A stretch of 39,947 nucleotides of DNA from Clostridiales bacterium (GCA_031269465.1 JAISZB010000088.1:1-39947), one strand, 5' to 3'. Counted from the stretch's first letter, positions 16,726 through 25,489 are shown. Translations and numbers: made by a program. Notes: generated by a model from the letters alone, not told the origin.

Positions 16726-18522
16726 CTAACCACCTGATATTGTTATATACAATTTGTCGATATTTCTTTTCATAACACCCAACTTATTTATAAGTTCAAA
16801 CTCAGACGCAGCGGTTGCGCTTCCTCCAGCTCTTTTTCCTACTGAAGCCGATACATTTGAAAACCTTTGATCGATATACGCTTTCTTGACTACCTTGAGC
16901 ATTTCGTTTATCGCCTTTTCACTGCTTGAAGAATCTATTTCATCCGCCTTGGCGAAAATCTCCGACACTTTCTTCTGCTCATCCAGGCTTTTGAACTCGT
17001 TTACAAGTCCGGCCGGCGAGCAGTCCCTTCCCAGGCTGCATCTTGTATATATGATCTCCAAGAGCTTTGCATGCAAAGAGCCGCCCATTTCTTCCGGCGA
17101 GAGGACAGGCTGGAGCGCGCTGGCTACACTGCGGCTTATAGCAGCAAAGCATATCAAGGCGTTTTTAGCCTTTGCAAGGCCGGTTTCAGTCCTGCCCCTG
17201 GAGATGTCCGCTATTTGAACGGCGGCAGGCGCCTCCGCTTTTTGCTTGAGCTTTTCAATCTCCTCTGTGATAGCTTCATGGGAGATGCCTGCCAGAGCGG
17301 AGATCTCCTTCTCGTAGGCGTCCCTTTCTATGGCGCTGGTGATTCCGGATATGATTTTTGCCGCTTCTGAAGTGAACTTTACGCGGTCGGATATGTCATT
17401 CATCTTGCAACTTTTTTGAAGCTGCATGATTTGGAAGGCATAGCGGCTTTGAGCAGTTTTCAGAAGCTGAGAGAAAGAGTCCGCGCCATATTTTTTTATG
17501 TATTCATCCGGATCTTTAGCGCCTGTGACTTGGAGCACCTTCATGCCAATCGTCGCTTTCGCAAGAACTGGAAGAATTCTCAAAGCCGCTTTGGTGCCCG
17601 CATCGTCGGAGTCGAATAGTACAATGACGCTGTCGCAGAAGCGTTTCAATGTTTTGGCGTGGTTAGAGTTAAAAGCTGTGCCGAGAGCGGCGACTGCCTG
17701 CGTGAAACCTGCCTGGTAAAGGCTTATTACATCCATATAGCCTTCGACTAATATGAATTCCCTAGTCTTTGCTGCTTTAGCCAAATTTATAGAAAAGATA
17801 GAGCGGCTTTTGTCAAAGATAGGCGTTTCCGGGGAATTCAGATATTTTACGTCTCCGTTTCCCAAAACCCTCCCGCCGAATCCTGTAATGCGGCCGTTTG
17901 AATCAAGTATGGGAAACATCAGCCTGTCAGAGAAGCGATCGAAAAACCCTCCATGCCTGTCCGATGCAACAAGTCCGGATATTTCAATCAAGTCTTTAGC
18001 GCAACCTTCTTTTAGAAGGAAATTTGAGAGGGATTTTTTGCCGGGAGCATAGCCCAGCCCGTACTTCACCCGAACCTTAGCTTCAACCCCGCGCTTGTCC
18101 AAATACAGCGCGGCAAGCCGTCCTTCGGGGCTGTGAAGCTTGTCGTAGAAGAATCTCGCAGCTTTTTTGTTCATCTGGTAGAGCGCTTCCTTTATCCGGG
18201 CCTGCTTGGCGATTTCTTCGCTGTCTCCGTCTTCCGGAAGGGTATAGTGGATCCTGTCCGCCAGAAATTTTAAAGCGTCAATAAATCCCATGTTTTCTAT
18301 CTGCATGATGAAGGAGATGGCATTTCCTCCAGCGCCGCATCCGAAGCAGTAATAGATCTGCTTGACGGAGCTCACGCTGAAAGAGCCGGTTTTTTCGCTG
18401 TGGAACGGACACAGTCCGAAATAGTTTGAGCCCCTCTGCTTTAACTGTACATATGAAGAAACTAGGGAGACGATGTCGTTTCCCATCCGTACTTCTTCGA
18501 TTACTTCTTCTGAATAGCGCAT
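16726..18522 (-). CDS. dnaG: DNA primase DnaG
   Basis: A protein of 598 residues, typical length. It makes RNA primers at the replication fork. The N-terminal CHC2 zinc finger has Cys38, His41, Cys59 and Cys62 ('GLCPFHSEKTGSFSV', 'YYCFGCGAGG'). The catalytic core includes 'KYGLGYAPG', 'FGGRVLGNGDVKYLNSPETP' and the TOPRIM elements 'FILVEGYMDVISLYQAG' and 'IVLFDSDDAGTKAA' with the metal-binding Glu and Asp residues. The C-terminal helicase-binding part is present. GGGGGGA precedes the ATG. It stands between dgt and rpoD, the usual Firmicute macromolecular-synthesis order, with repeats in both gaps. Confidence 0.96.
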   Translation of the reverse strand: MRYSEEVIEEVRMGNDIVSLVSSYVQLKQRGSNYFGLCPFHSEKTGSFSVSSVKQIYYCFGCGAGGNAISFIMQIENMGFIDALKFLADRIHYTLPEDGDSEEIAKQARIKEALYQMNKKAARFFYDKLHSPEGRLAALYLDKRGVEAKVRVKYGLGYAPGKKSLSNFLLKEGCAKDLIEISGLVASDRHGGFFDRFSDRLMFPILDSNGRITGFGGRVLGNGDVKYLNSPETPIFDKSRSIFSINLAKAAKTREFILVEGYMDVISLYQAGFTQAVAALGTAFNSNHAKTLKRFCDSVIVLFDSDDAGTKAALRILPVLAKATIGMKVLQVTGAKDPDEYIKKYGADSFSQLLKTAQSRYAFQIMQLQKSCKMNDISDRVKFTSEAAKIISGITSAIERDAYEKEISALAGISHEAITEEIEKLKQKAEAPAAVQIADISRGRTETGLAKAKNALICFAAISRSVASALQPVLSPEEMGGSLHAKLLEIIYTRCSLGRDCSPAGLVNEFKSLDEQKKVSEIFAKADEIDSSSSEKAINEMLKVVKKAYIDQRFSNVSASVGKRAGGSATAASEFELINKLGVMKRNIDKLYITISGG

Positions 18523-18617
18523 AGAAATCCCCCCGACGCAAGGCGCATTCTGATAGAGCCGCGCTTTTCGGCCCGGCTATGCCCGCAAGAGGGCGGATGC
18601 TCCGGTTTTGGGAATAA

Positions 18618-18752
18618 TATATATTGACTGGCGGCAGCGTCGCGCGCGAATGCCGATGCGCAGTCAAACGCAACAATTTTGCAGCTTGATTATTCCCGGT
18701 CACTCTTATAATCAAGCTGCAAAATCGGATCTTTCTCATGCGATCGGTATAT
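18618..18752. repeat. Palindromic repeat between dgt and dnaG, covarying stem
   Basis: The inner arms ATTTTGCAGCTTGATTA and TAATCAAGCTGCAAAAT pair perfectly over 17 bp. Both arms carry the same G-to-C/C-to-G exchange relative to GGAGCTTGATTA/TAATCAAGCTCC. The end is ATGCGATCGGTATA; the left end is diverged. The rest of 18523-18989 shows no gene. Confidence 0.75.
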
Positions 18753-18989
18753 GATGCGTTAAAAACAACCTGAGAATGCTTGCTGAATTGCAGCCAGATG
18801 CACCTGCGAATCAGGATTGCAAAGTGACGCGCGGGCGCATCTTAGATGCGCTTGCGCAGGAGTTGAATTAGCGCAGATGTATAATGCCTCTATAATACAT
18901 ATTCGGCGCTGAAGAGAAAAACCCTTTTTAAAATGATATATTTTTAGATTAAAGGCGGTTTGCTGCAATAAGGAACTTTGGACGCGCCA

Positions 18990-19994
18990 TTACCAGTGCC
19001 AGGAAGATGGAACGAATATTTCAGAGAATGTCTTTATGGCGTACCGGTCAGTCATTCCCGCTACGAAATCGCCGGAAATCTGCTGCGGACTCTCATTGCC
19101 TTCGATCATCTTTGCGTACTCGCAAGGCAGTTGATCCAAGTGATTCAGATAGTGGAAATAAAGCTCATGAAGCACATGCCTTATCTTTTCGCGCTCTTTC
19201 TGCTGAAGCTGGCTTTCGTACACCGTGGCGAAAAGAAAATCCCTAAGCTCCCCCATGGATTCGCGGGCATTGGGAGACATTGAAATTTTGTCCTTGCCCG
19301 CGCTTGCCTCTATTACATTCCTTATGAGAAAGTCGATGCGGCGGCTGGATGTAGATCCAAGCTCGACTAGAGGCGCCTTGGGGAGATCATTTTGGGAAAG
19401 GACTTCAGCCCTCAAGGCATCGTCTATGTCATGGTTGATGTAAGCTATTTTATCCGCAATCTGGACAACCTGGCCTTCCATGGTGCCGGGGCTTCCGGAT
19501 GTGCGGTGGTTGAGAATGCCGTCTAGCACTTCCCAAGTGAGATTGAGTCCCTCTCCGCCGTTCTCCAGCCTCTCCACGACCCTTATGCTTTGGGCGTTGT
19601 GAGAGAAGCCGCTTGGGAGTATTCTATCCATCGCGTCCTCTCCCGTGTGCCCAAAGGGGGTGTGCCCTATGTCATGCCCCAAGGCTATGGCTTCGGCGAG
19701 ATCTTCATTCAAGCGGAGGGAACGGGCGATGGTTCGAGATACCTGCGCGACTTCCAGCGTATGGGTGAGCCTGGTTCTGTAATGATCCCCTTCAGGGGAT
19801 ATAAAAACTTGAGTCTTATGCATGAGTCGCCTGAAGGACTTGCAATGGGTGATTCTATCACGATCCCTCTGGTACTCGGTGCGCACGTCGCATTTTTCGC
19901 AGAATTTACTCCTGCCTTTGCTCTCGGAGCTTTTTTGAGCGAATGGACTCAGCGAGGCGCTTTCAAATCTTTCTGTCATCTCTCTTATGGTCAT
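18990..19994 (-). CDS. HD-domain dNTP triphosphohydrolase (Dgt-like)
   Basis: A protein of 334 residues, the short dGTPase-like form common in Firmicutes. It should hydrolyse dNTPs to nucleosides and triphosphate. Motifs: 'REMTERFESASLSPFA' and 'RTEYQRDRDRITHCKSFRRL' at the N-terminus, 'GDHYRTRLTHTLEVAQVSRT' with the first His, 'ALGHDIGHTPFGHTGEDAM' with the HD pair, and 'VQIADKIAYINHDIDDALR' with the last Asp. AGGTGA precedes the ATG. It starts 15 bases after the polysaccharide deacetylase stop, so the two are cotranscribed. It leads the dgt-dnaG-rpoD series. Confidence 0.93.
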   Translation of the reverse strand: MTIREMTERFESASLSPFAQKSSESKGRSKFCEKCDVRTEYQRDRDRITHCKSFRRLMHKTQVFISPEGDHYRTRLTHTLEVAQVSRTIARSLRLNEDLAEAIALGHDIGHTPFGHTGEDAMDRILPSGFSHNAQSIRVVERLENGGEGLNLTWEVLDGILNHRTSGSPGTMEGQVVQIADKIAYINHDIDDALRAEVLSQNDLPKAPLVELGSTSSRRIDFLIRNVIEASAGKDKISMSPNARESMGELRDFLFATVYESQLQQKEREKIRHVLHELYFHYLNHLDQLPCEYAKMIEGNESPQQISGDFVAGMTDRYAIKTFSEIFVPSSWHW

Positions 19995-20009
19995 AGATTC
20001 ACCTGAGTC

Positions 20010-21206
20010 CTAGTATATAATAAGTTGCTTACCATCGAGGGAATCCATATTTATGCTTTCTGCGGATTCTTCAGGCACGCATACGGTGTTCGGATCGCCG
20101 TCGGAGATGTAGCGGCCCTGCGGATTTTGAGAGTAGAGCTCCAAATGCCAGCCCAAGTCGGTGGCCTCGTCGTTGGAACCTCTTACACGCGGGACATTGA
20201 GCGGATCAAAACCGTTTCGGTTCAGCGCCGAAGGAGGGCCGCTCTGGCCTTCTCTGACTCCGAAGGCGTAGGAATACGGACGCCCTTCGTAGGAGCCGCT
20301 TAAGATATAGTTGCGAAGCTCTTCCTTGGGCCTTATGCCGAAAGGATAGGACAGGCCGTACGGCTCATAGCCGGGCACGCTGTCTTTGATCAGCTGATCC
20401 ACAAGCCCTATTTCTTTTTGAATCCCCAAAGCGTCCAATGCGTTCAGTTTGGCATGGGAGTAAGTATGGTTTCCCAGCTCATACCCGTGATCAACTAAAT
20501 ACTGAAGGCGCTGGGGCAAAGTGCCCCCCCCTTTGAACTGCTCGGCGTCGCCGTTTATGAAAAACATCGCTGTGTTTCCAAAGTCCGGATGCAGCCGGCT
20601 GAACTTGTCCATAAGATCAACCGCGCAGTTTTCTATGGGCTGCAGATCTTCAGAAAGCGAAAAGGTAGTGCTCAAGCCGTCGTCGAACGTGAAAATGACA
20701 GGGGTAAACCCAGCTTCCACCTTAATCTCGTTATTTATCCAATCCTTTACAGAGGCAAGCCTGAATCCCATCTCATAGAGCGTCTGCATGTCCTGGGTGA
20801 AATTATTGGCGTTTCTGATGTATGAGTTGGTCTCTTCGCCATCTGTTATGCCATGATACATAATGATCATTATCTGGCCGATTTCGTATGGACGAAAAGC
20901 TTGGTAGTCGACTGGAGGAATTGTCTCTGAAGGCTCTGCGACAGGAGGCTCGCTTGGGATAGGAGTCTCGGTCGGAGCAGGAGCCTTAGTGGGAATCGGC
21001 GCCTCTATAGATTGTAAAATCTTCTGCATTGAAGCCTGTTGCATGTCATTTGGGAGGACTGCTACTGGCTTCTCGGAGGAAAATGAGGCGGCTTGCGCTT
21101 CATCCAGGGCGTCTTTCTGGGAGACGCATGATGGCATCGCGAAGAGCGACGCAAGGAGCGCCGCGCATAGCGCGGCTTCTAAAGTTCTTTTTCCGAAGGT
21201 TTTAAT
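20010..21206 (-). CDS. Polysaccharide deacetylase lipoprotein (NodB domain), likely AUU start
   Basis: A cell-surface NodB-type carbohydrate esterase, likely acting on peptidoglycan or another N-acetylated glycan. Motifs: 'VIFTFDDGLS' with the catalytic Asp pair, 'AMFFINGDAEQF' and 'LGNHTYSHAKLNAL' with the metal-binding His pair. A Pro/Thr/Glu-rich linker ('PTKAPAPTETPIPSEPPVAE') separates it from the N-terminus. The first ATG (21137) lacks a ribosome site and starts at a lipobox. Extending 23 codons upstream to an ATT at 21206 adds a full lipoprotein signal peptide (Lys/Arg, hydrophobic core 'AALCAALLASLFAMPSC'). GAGGAG lies 8 bases before the ATT and an in-frame TAA directly precedes it. 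The protein would have 398 residues. It is operonic with dgt. Confidence 0.88.
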   Translation of the reverse strand: MKTFGKRTLEAALCAALLASLFAMPSCVSQKDALDEAQAASFSSEKPVAVLPNDMQQASMQKILQSIEAPIPTKAPAPTETPIPSEPPVAEPSETIPPVDYQAFRPYEIGQIMIIMYHGITDGEETNSYIRNANNFTQDMQTLYEMGFRLASVKDWINNEIKVEAGFTPVIFTFDDGLSTTFSLSEDLQPIENCAVDLMDKFSRLHPDFGNTAMFFINGDAEQFKGGGTLPQRLQYLVDHGYELGNHTYSHAKLNALDALGIQKEIGLVDQLIKDSVPGYEPYGLSYPFGIRPKEELRNYILSGSYEGRPYSYAFGVREGQSGPPSALNRNGFDPLNVPRVRGSNDEATDLGWHLELYSQNPQGRYISDGDPNTVCVPEESAESINMDSLDGKQLIIY

Positions 21207-21262
21207 TTAAAGCGCTCCTCTCATATTAAGAGAATTGCCGCTTTTTAATGCATGTCATGTAA

Positions 21263-21298
21263 ACTGGTTTGCATCGGAAAGCGCCGATGCAAACCAGT
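21263..21298. repeat. Perfect 15-bp hairpin made of repeat-family ends
   Basis: ACTGGTTTGCATCGG and its complement around a 6-base loop; the two arms are family termini joined without any inner stem. It sits about 60 bases upstream of the deacetylase start. Confidence 0.65.
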
Positions 21299-21334
21299 AT
21301 AAACGAAAAGGGCGGCCGAATGCTCAGAAGCATT

Positions 21335-21533
21335 TATACCGATTTGCTGTCAAATGTTCCTGTATGGAGGCTGGCTTTCCGCTTTCAAGGCGCGAAATGC
21401 CAATATCAATAGCACTCGACGTACAGCCAATCTAAAATCGCAACTTCGTATGCATGGCGCCGACTAGCAGTCAAATGCGCCGATTTTTGCGCTTGACTTG
21501 CGCATTGTACAGTCAAGCTGAAATCGCAATCTT
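21335..21533. repeat. Palindromic repeats, one or two diverged copies
   Basis: It starts TATACCGATTTGCTGTCAAATG, with a half core GCGAAATGCCAATATCAAT, TACAGCCAATCT and CATATGC-like ends. A second set of arms follows from about 21470: GCAGTCAAATGCGCCGATTT, GCGCTTGACT/AGTCAAGC and AAATCGCAATCTTC. It fills the gap between the GNAT gene and the deacetylase. Confidence 0.6.
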
Positions 21534-21586
21534 CCCACGCTCATCAGCAAAGGCTTCTAAGTCGGCCGCCCCTTAACGCAGCGGCT

Positions 21587-22429
21587 TCATTTGTCCGGGA
21601 TATATTTGGTTTTGCGCAAAACTCCGGCAGGGGAGAATCCAGCTTTTCTGTAGGCCAGGTTTGCCGGGGCGTTGCCGGCGTCGGCGTACAAAACGGGAAG
21701 AAATCCTTGCCTTAGGACTATGGCGCTTGCAGAGGAGGCGAGCGCCTGGGCGTATCCTTTCCCGCGAAGGTGCGCGGGGGTGTAGATGTAGTTGAGCCTT
21801 GAGATATTTTCGCAGCACGCTGTAATGATGCACATGCATGCGATCGATTCATCCTTCCAGCAAAGCATGCGCTTGCTGGATATCAATGCCTCGGCGGCAA
21901 GAAAGGCTTGGCTGGCGCTGAAAGAGCAGCCGAGAGCGTCTTTGTTGAAGCCCGCTACGAGGCTGGATATCTCCTTGGCATCGGAAATGGAGGGAATGTA
22001 TAAGCGTCCAACTTTTAACTCTACCTTGGCGGGTCGCAGGTTGAAGTAAGAATAAAAGAAGCGGGTCCGTCGCTTGAGCTTTTCCGGGTGCATCCGGTTC
22101 CAGCAGCGCAGGTACGGCGAGTTGAAAAAGTCAGCTGAATGAGGATCTAAAACTGTTTCATCCAAAGGATCCTTTGATGCCGCGCACCTGAGCGCCAGCT
22201 CTTGAAGAAGGCATGCCTTCTCTTTTTCATCAAGCCCTGGATCGCACCATATCCACATGGGCTTTTCCGGAGCGGTCAGAGCTAGAAGAGATCCGTCGCA
22301 GGCAAAGAAGCCCTGATGCGGCGCCTTGTGCAAGCTGTACATCATGTTGTACAAAACCCTTGCCTTTAGAAAGGCGGCTGAGCGGAGGATATAGCCTTCG
22401 CTCCCGTTTGCGGGGATAAGCCGGCTCAT
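21587..22429 (-). CDS. GNAT-family N-acetyltransferase
   Basis: A protein of 280 residues. The C-terminal half is a GNAT domain: 'ISRLNYIYTPAHLRGKGYAQ' contains the R-G-x-G-x-A acetyl-CoA loop, followed by 'ALASSASAIVLRQGFLPVLY' and 'NAPANLAYRKAGFSPAG', as in the FR47-like subgroup. The N-terminal half ('LYNMMYSLHKAPHQGFFACD', 'MWIWCDPGLDEKEK') also looks like a regulatory or degenerate GNAT half. The substrate is unknown. The start ATG overlaps the cheB stop as ATGA, so translation is coupled to CheB; longer in-frame starts inside cheB are less likely. Confidence 0.85.
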   Translation of the reverse strand: MSRLIPANGSEGYILRSAAFLKARVLYNMMYSLHKAPHQGFFACDGSLLALTAPEKPMWIWCDPGLDEKEKACLLQELALRCAASKDPLDETVLDPHSADFFNSPYLRCWNRMHPEKLKRRTRFFYSYFNLRPAKVELKVGRLYIPSISDAKEISSLVAGFNKDALGCSFSASQAFLAAEALISSKRMLCWKDESIACMCIITACCENISRLNYIYTPAHLRGKGYAQALASSASAIVLRQGFLPVLYADAGNAPANLAYRKAGFSPAGVLRKTKYIPDK

Positions 22430-23025
22430 AGCAGGCTTTCTATTTTGGCCGCAATCTGAGGCAGCGGGAGCGAGTAATCGAGCGCGCCTAATTCTCGCGC
22501 TATCTTCGGCATGCCGTAGACTACGCTGCTGGATCTGTCCTGGCCTATGGTTGCGGCTCCAGCTTCGTGCATCTTTAGCAAACCCATGGCGCCATCGGCG
22601 CCCATGCCAGTCAAGATTACCCCAACCGCTTCGGATTTGGCGACCTTCGCTACAGAAGAAAAGAGAATGTCGGCTGCAGGCATCACGCCGTGAATTCTCT
22701 CGCCGACATAGCATTTGACGACCAAACGTCCGCTTCTTCTTTGTATTTCCATATGATAGTCTGCGGGAGCGATGAGAGCCACGCCCCTTTTGAGAGGATC
22801 TCCGTTTTTTGCCTCTTTAACTTGCATTGGGCATAAATCATTGAGCCTGTCAGCGAGCATTTTGGTAAATCCTGCAGGCATGTGCTGGACAATGACCGTA
22901 GGGTTTATGGATGCAGGCAGAGAGCACAGTATCGTTTCCAATGCTTCAATGCCTCCGGTGGAAGATGCGATTGCGAGAACCTTCACGGGCTGGTATTCCC
23001 TTGAGCTGGTATATGCTTTTGTCAT
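22426..23025 (-). CDS. Stand-alone CheB-type methylesterase domain
   Basis: About 199 residues forming only the CheB catalytic domain (protein-glutamate methylesterase/glutaminase for chemoreceptors). The triad is visible: Ser in 'LAIASSTGGIEALE', His in 'VIVQHMPAGFTKMLADRLND', Asp in 'GVILTGMGADGAMGLLKMHE'. 'VALIAPADYHM' is also typical. There is no N-terminal receiver domain, so control by CheA phosphorylation would be absent. Starts at 23025 (AAGGCGG upstream) or 23040 are plausible; the frame runs open to 23193 into a palindromic repeat, but that stretch is repeat sequence, not protein. No cheR, cheA or receptor gene is in the window. Its partner may be the overlapping GNAT gene. Confidence 0.85.
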   Translation of the reverse strand: MTKAYTSSREYQPVKVLAIASSTGGIEALETILCSLPASINPTVIVQHMPAGFTKMLADRLNDLCPMQVKEAKNGDPLKRGVALIAPADYHMEIQRRSGRLVVKCYVGERIHGVMPAADILFSSVAKVAKSEAVGVILTGMGADGAMGLLKMHEAGAATIGQDRSSSVVYGMPKIARELGALDYSLPLPQIAAKIESLL

Positions 23026-23120
23026 AGTTGCCGCCTTCATCCTTGAAACTTGGCTTGAAAAGAATGCGCATAATGCTGCAAGCCTAACAGGCCGCGAGGA
23101 TGGATCCATGCGAGGATGCT

Positions 23121-23254
23121 TATACCGATTTTCATCAAATGTTCCTTTTTTGGAGCTTGGCTGTCCACTGAGTGGTGCGATTGATATCGGCATTTCGCAC
23201 TCGCTGTATAAGCAAGCTCCAAAAAAGGCAGTTCTCTATGAAAATCAGTATATA
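23121..23254. repeat. Palindromic repeat, full type A copy upstream of cheB
   Basis: It begins TATACCGATTTTCATCAAAT and ends ATGAAAATCAGTATATA. Stem CCTTTTTTGGAGCTTGGCTG on the left faces TAAGCAAGCTCCAAAAAAGG on the right. The centre is ATTGATATCGGCATTTCGCA, a half-degraded core. Confidence 0.85.
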
Positions 23255-23521
23255 TAATGGCCTTGATTCGCCTGGCGCTGCGCAGTGCCAGAGCTCCTCG
23301 GCTAAATCTTCGCCCTGCAAGATCCCAATAGTAAAGTCTTTGCTGATTTTGGCATGTCTAGACAAACTTATGCGGCATTTCTTTATTTTCCCGCATTGCA
23401 GTTCAAATTATAAGTAAATATCGGTGAGAGGGAAAATAAAAGGGCTTAATGCAGTGGGTGTTTGAAGCGGCGGCTGGCTTCCGCGCCTGAAGTTGAATTG
23501 CGGTTTAGCATTCATAACAGT

Positions 23522-23590
23522 GGTTTGCAGTCAAAGGCCCGTACTTTGGAGCTTTAATCTTGGCGGGCTGTACAGTCAATCATCAAAGCG
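23522..23590. repeat. Palindromic repeat, degraded copy
   Basis: GGTTTGCAGTCAAAGGCCCG, TTTGGAGCTTTAATC and TACAGTCAATCATC-like pieces in the family order, but with poor pairing. Confidence 0.4.
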
Positions 23591-23835
23591 GGCAGTTTAA
23601 TGGAATGAGCTGATTTACTGTCGATTTATGTTTGATTATATCTGGGGCAGGAAATCCAAGCCGCGCTGGCATGCGGCAAATGCAAGAAATGGAGGCAGTC
23701 CTTGCATTTTGGCTGGGTATTACAGCATAAGCGATTATATATGCCGCTTGACAGGCAAATGAACTCATCTTGTATTATACGAAATAATTCGACAAATTGC
23801 AACGATATTTCAACAAAATTTGATATTTCTCAATG

Positions 23836-23928
23836 AGCAGTCAAATGCACCGATATGCAGCTTGATTGCATCAGAATCATCAAGCTCCAAAATTGGTGCA
23901 TTTGGCTGCGCTTCGCAAATCAGTATAA
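23836..23928. repeat. Palindromic repeat, type B short form
   Basis: GAGCAGTCAAATGCACCGAT, CAGCTTGATTGCATC with partner ATCAAGCTCC, then AAATTGGTGCATTTGGCTGC and GCAAATCAGTATA. No central core. Confidence 0.7.
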
Positions 23929-24009
23929 TATACGTAAGAAATCCTTTGAATGTCGAATGAGAAGCTGTTTTTAAAGCTTAAATCCGCGAAAACAGCAGTC
24001 GACTCCTCC

Positions 24010-25377
24010 TTAACTCAGAGTCCCAAGCCTCTTGACCTCTTCCGCGATTATCCTTATCCCCTCGACGATTCTGCCTTTCTCAACGCCGCTTAAATACAAG
24101 CACATCCAGGCATTGTCGAGTGAATATACGCTTCCTGGAATGACTATGACATTTCTTTGGAGCAGCCGATTGTATAAAGCGTCCGGATTGGCCAAAGCTC
24201 TGAACCTTATCCAAAGGCATGCACCGGACAAGCTCCTTGCGATGTCCGTTTCGTCTGAGAGGTAGGCGTCTGCGGCCGCAAGCGCATCTTCGAGCCTTTC
24301 TGAAAGCGCTAGCCTCATCTTGGAGGCGAATTCATCGAATGCCTCATTTTGATAGAATATGGAAAACGCCTTTTGCGTTATTCCAGATGCCTGAATGAAA
24401 GAGGTTGCCTTAGGACCCTGCCTTTTCGAAGGCAAGGTCATGAATCCCAGCTTGATCCCTGCAAGCCGGTTGAAAGTTTTTACATAAATCACCGCATTCC
24501 TGCGATCCATCGCTTTTATAGCAGGCGTTTTTTCCTTGAGGGGGACGAAGTCCCCAAAACTGTCGTCCTCTAATATCTGAAATTTATATGCATATGCCAG
24601 ATCCAAAAGCTTTTTTCCATCGGCAGTGCAGCCGGCGCTGGCAGGCTGCCGGAAATTCGCTGCAGTGCACAGCAGCTTTGGCTTGAATGTCTTCAGGAGC
24701 TCTGTCAGGTTTTTTAGGGATAAGCCGCAAGAATCAGATTTCACTCCGACGGTCTGAATGCCTTTCGACTCAAATACGGAAGCCATTCCCATAAGAGCTG
24801 GCTTTTCTATAAACACGCAATCTCCCAGGGAAAGCCACCTTGAAATGATATCTGCCGCATTTTGCGTTCCGGAAATGATCTGGATGTAGTCATGTGGCGT
24901 AAAAATCCCATCCAAGCTCATTCTTTTTGAAAAAGCCTTTCTGAGCTCCTCGCTTCCCCTGCTGTCGCTGCATGAGAAGGCTGCTGCGCCTTCGCGTTCC
25001 AGAGCTTCGCCGAATGAGAGCTTCAATGCTTTTGAGGGAAACAATTCAGGGGAAGGGCCTGAGTCGGCGAAATTAACGCCGGTCTTGCCGCGAGGCGCGG
25101 CAAGCGCAAAGGTAGAATCCTGTTCTGATGGATAGCTTACATAAGTGCCGCTGCCTATGACTGAATATACCGCGCCTATGCTTTCAAGATATTTATAGGC
25201 GTTTATGACTGTATCATTGTTTATCCTAAGCCCGTTTGCCATTTTCCTTATGGGCGGAAGCTTATGATGCGGCTGCAGGACGCCGTCCGCAATCAGATGG
25301 GATAATGCCTCTCCCAGCTGGCGGTAGACGGGGGTGCTGCTTTTTTTATTCAGCTGTATTGAAGCGAATTCATTCAT
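24010..25377 (-). CDS. MocR/GabR-type GntR regulator with aminotransferase-like domain, lysine replaced
   Basis: A protein of 455 residues: an N-terminal GntR winged HTH ('STPVYRQLGEALSHLIADGV', 'LPPIRKMANGLRINNDTVIN', 'LESIGAVYSVIGSGTYV') fused to a fold-type-I aminotransferase domain from about residue 105 ('SGTQNAADIISRWLSLGDCV', 'ILEDDSFGDF'). In MocR regulators the domain binds PLP through a Lys in S-F-S-K-x-x-x-P-x-x-R-x-G. Here the segment at about 298-313 is 'YVKTFNRLAGIKLGFM': Arg304 stands where Lys is expected and the Pro is missing, so PLP cannot be held in the usual way. AAGGAAT precedes the ATG. No regulated partner gene is adjacent; 25378-25640 upstream is free of genes. Confidence 0.85.
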   Translation of the reverse strand: MNEFASIQLNKKSSTPVYRQLGEALSHLIADGVLQPHHKLPPIRKMANGLRINNDTVINAYKYLESIGAVYSVIGSGTYVSYPSEQDSTFALAAPRGKTGVNFADSGPSPELFPSKALKLSFGEALEREGAAAFSCSDSRGSEELRKAFSKRMSLDGIFTPHDYIQIISGTQNAADIISRWLSLGDCVFIEKPALMGMASVFESKGIQTVGVKSDSCGLSLKNLTELLKTFKPKLLCTAANFRQPASAGCTADGKKLLDLAYAYKFQILEDDSFGDFVPLKEKTPAIKAMDRRNAVIYVKTFNRLAGIKLGFMTLPSKRQGPKATSFIQASGITQKAFSIFYQNEAFDEFASKMRLALSERLEDALAAADAYLSDETDIARSLSGACLWIRFRALANPDALYNRLLQRNVIVIPGSVYSLDNAWMCLYLSGVEKGRIVEGIRIIAEEVKRLGTLS

Positions 25378-25489
25378 AGGGTTATTCCTTTCTTGCCGGA
25401 TTGCCTCGATGAGTTGAAGGCGCGCCGCAATTCTACGAGATATGCCGTCGCGCAGCCGAATGCAGGGGCTTTGAAGCTTTATTATCCGA

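Larger units (their letters stand above)
23041..24009. other. Gene-free region with several repeats
   Basis: Holds palindromic repeats at 23121-23254, 23522-23590 (degraded) and 23836-23928. On the minus strand, TTTGTCGAAT near 23787-23796 matches a Spo0A box, but no start codon is near enough to give it meaning. No gene is supported. Confidence 0.5.

Noticed and set aside
23780..23800. Spo0A box (TTTGTCGAAT on the minus strand)
   Set aside because: It matches the consensus, but the nearest gene start on that strand is more than 700 bases away; a 7-8 base match is expected by chance.
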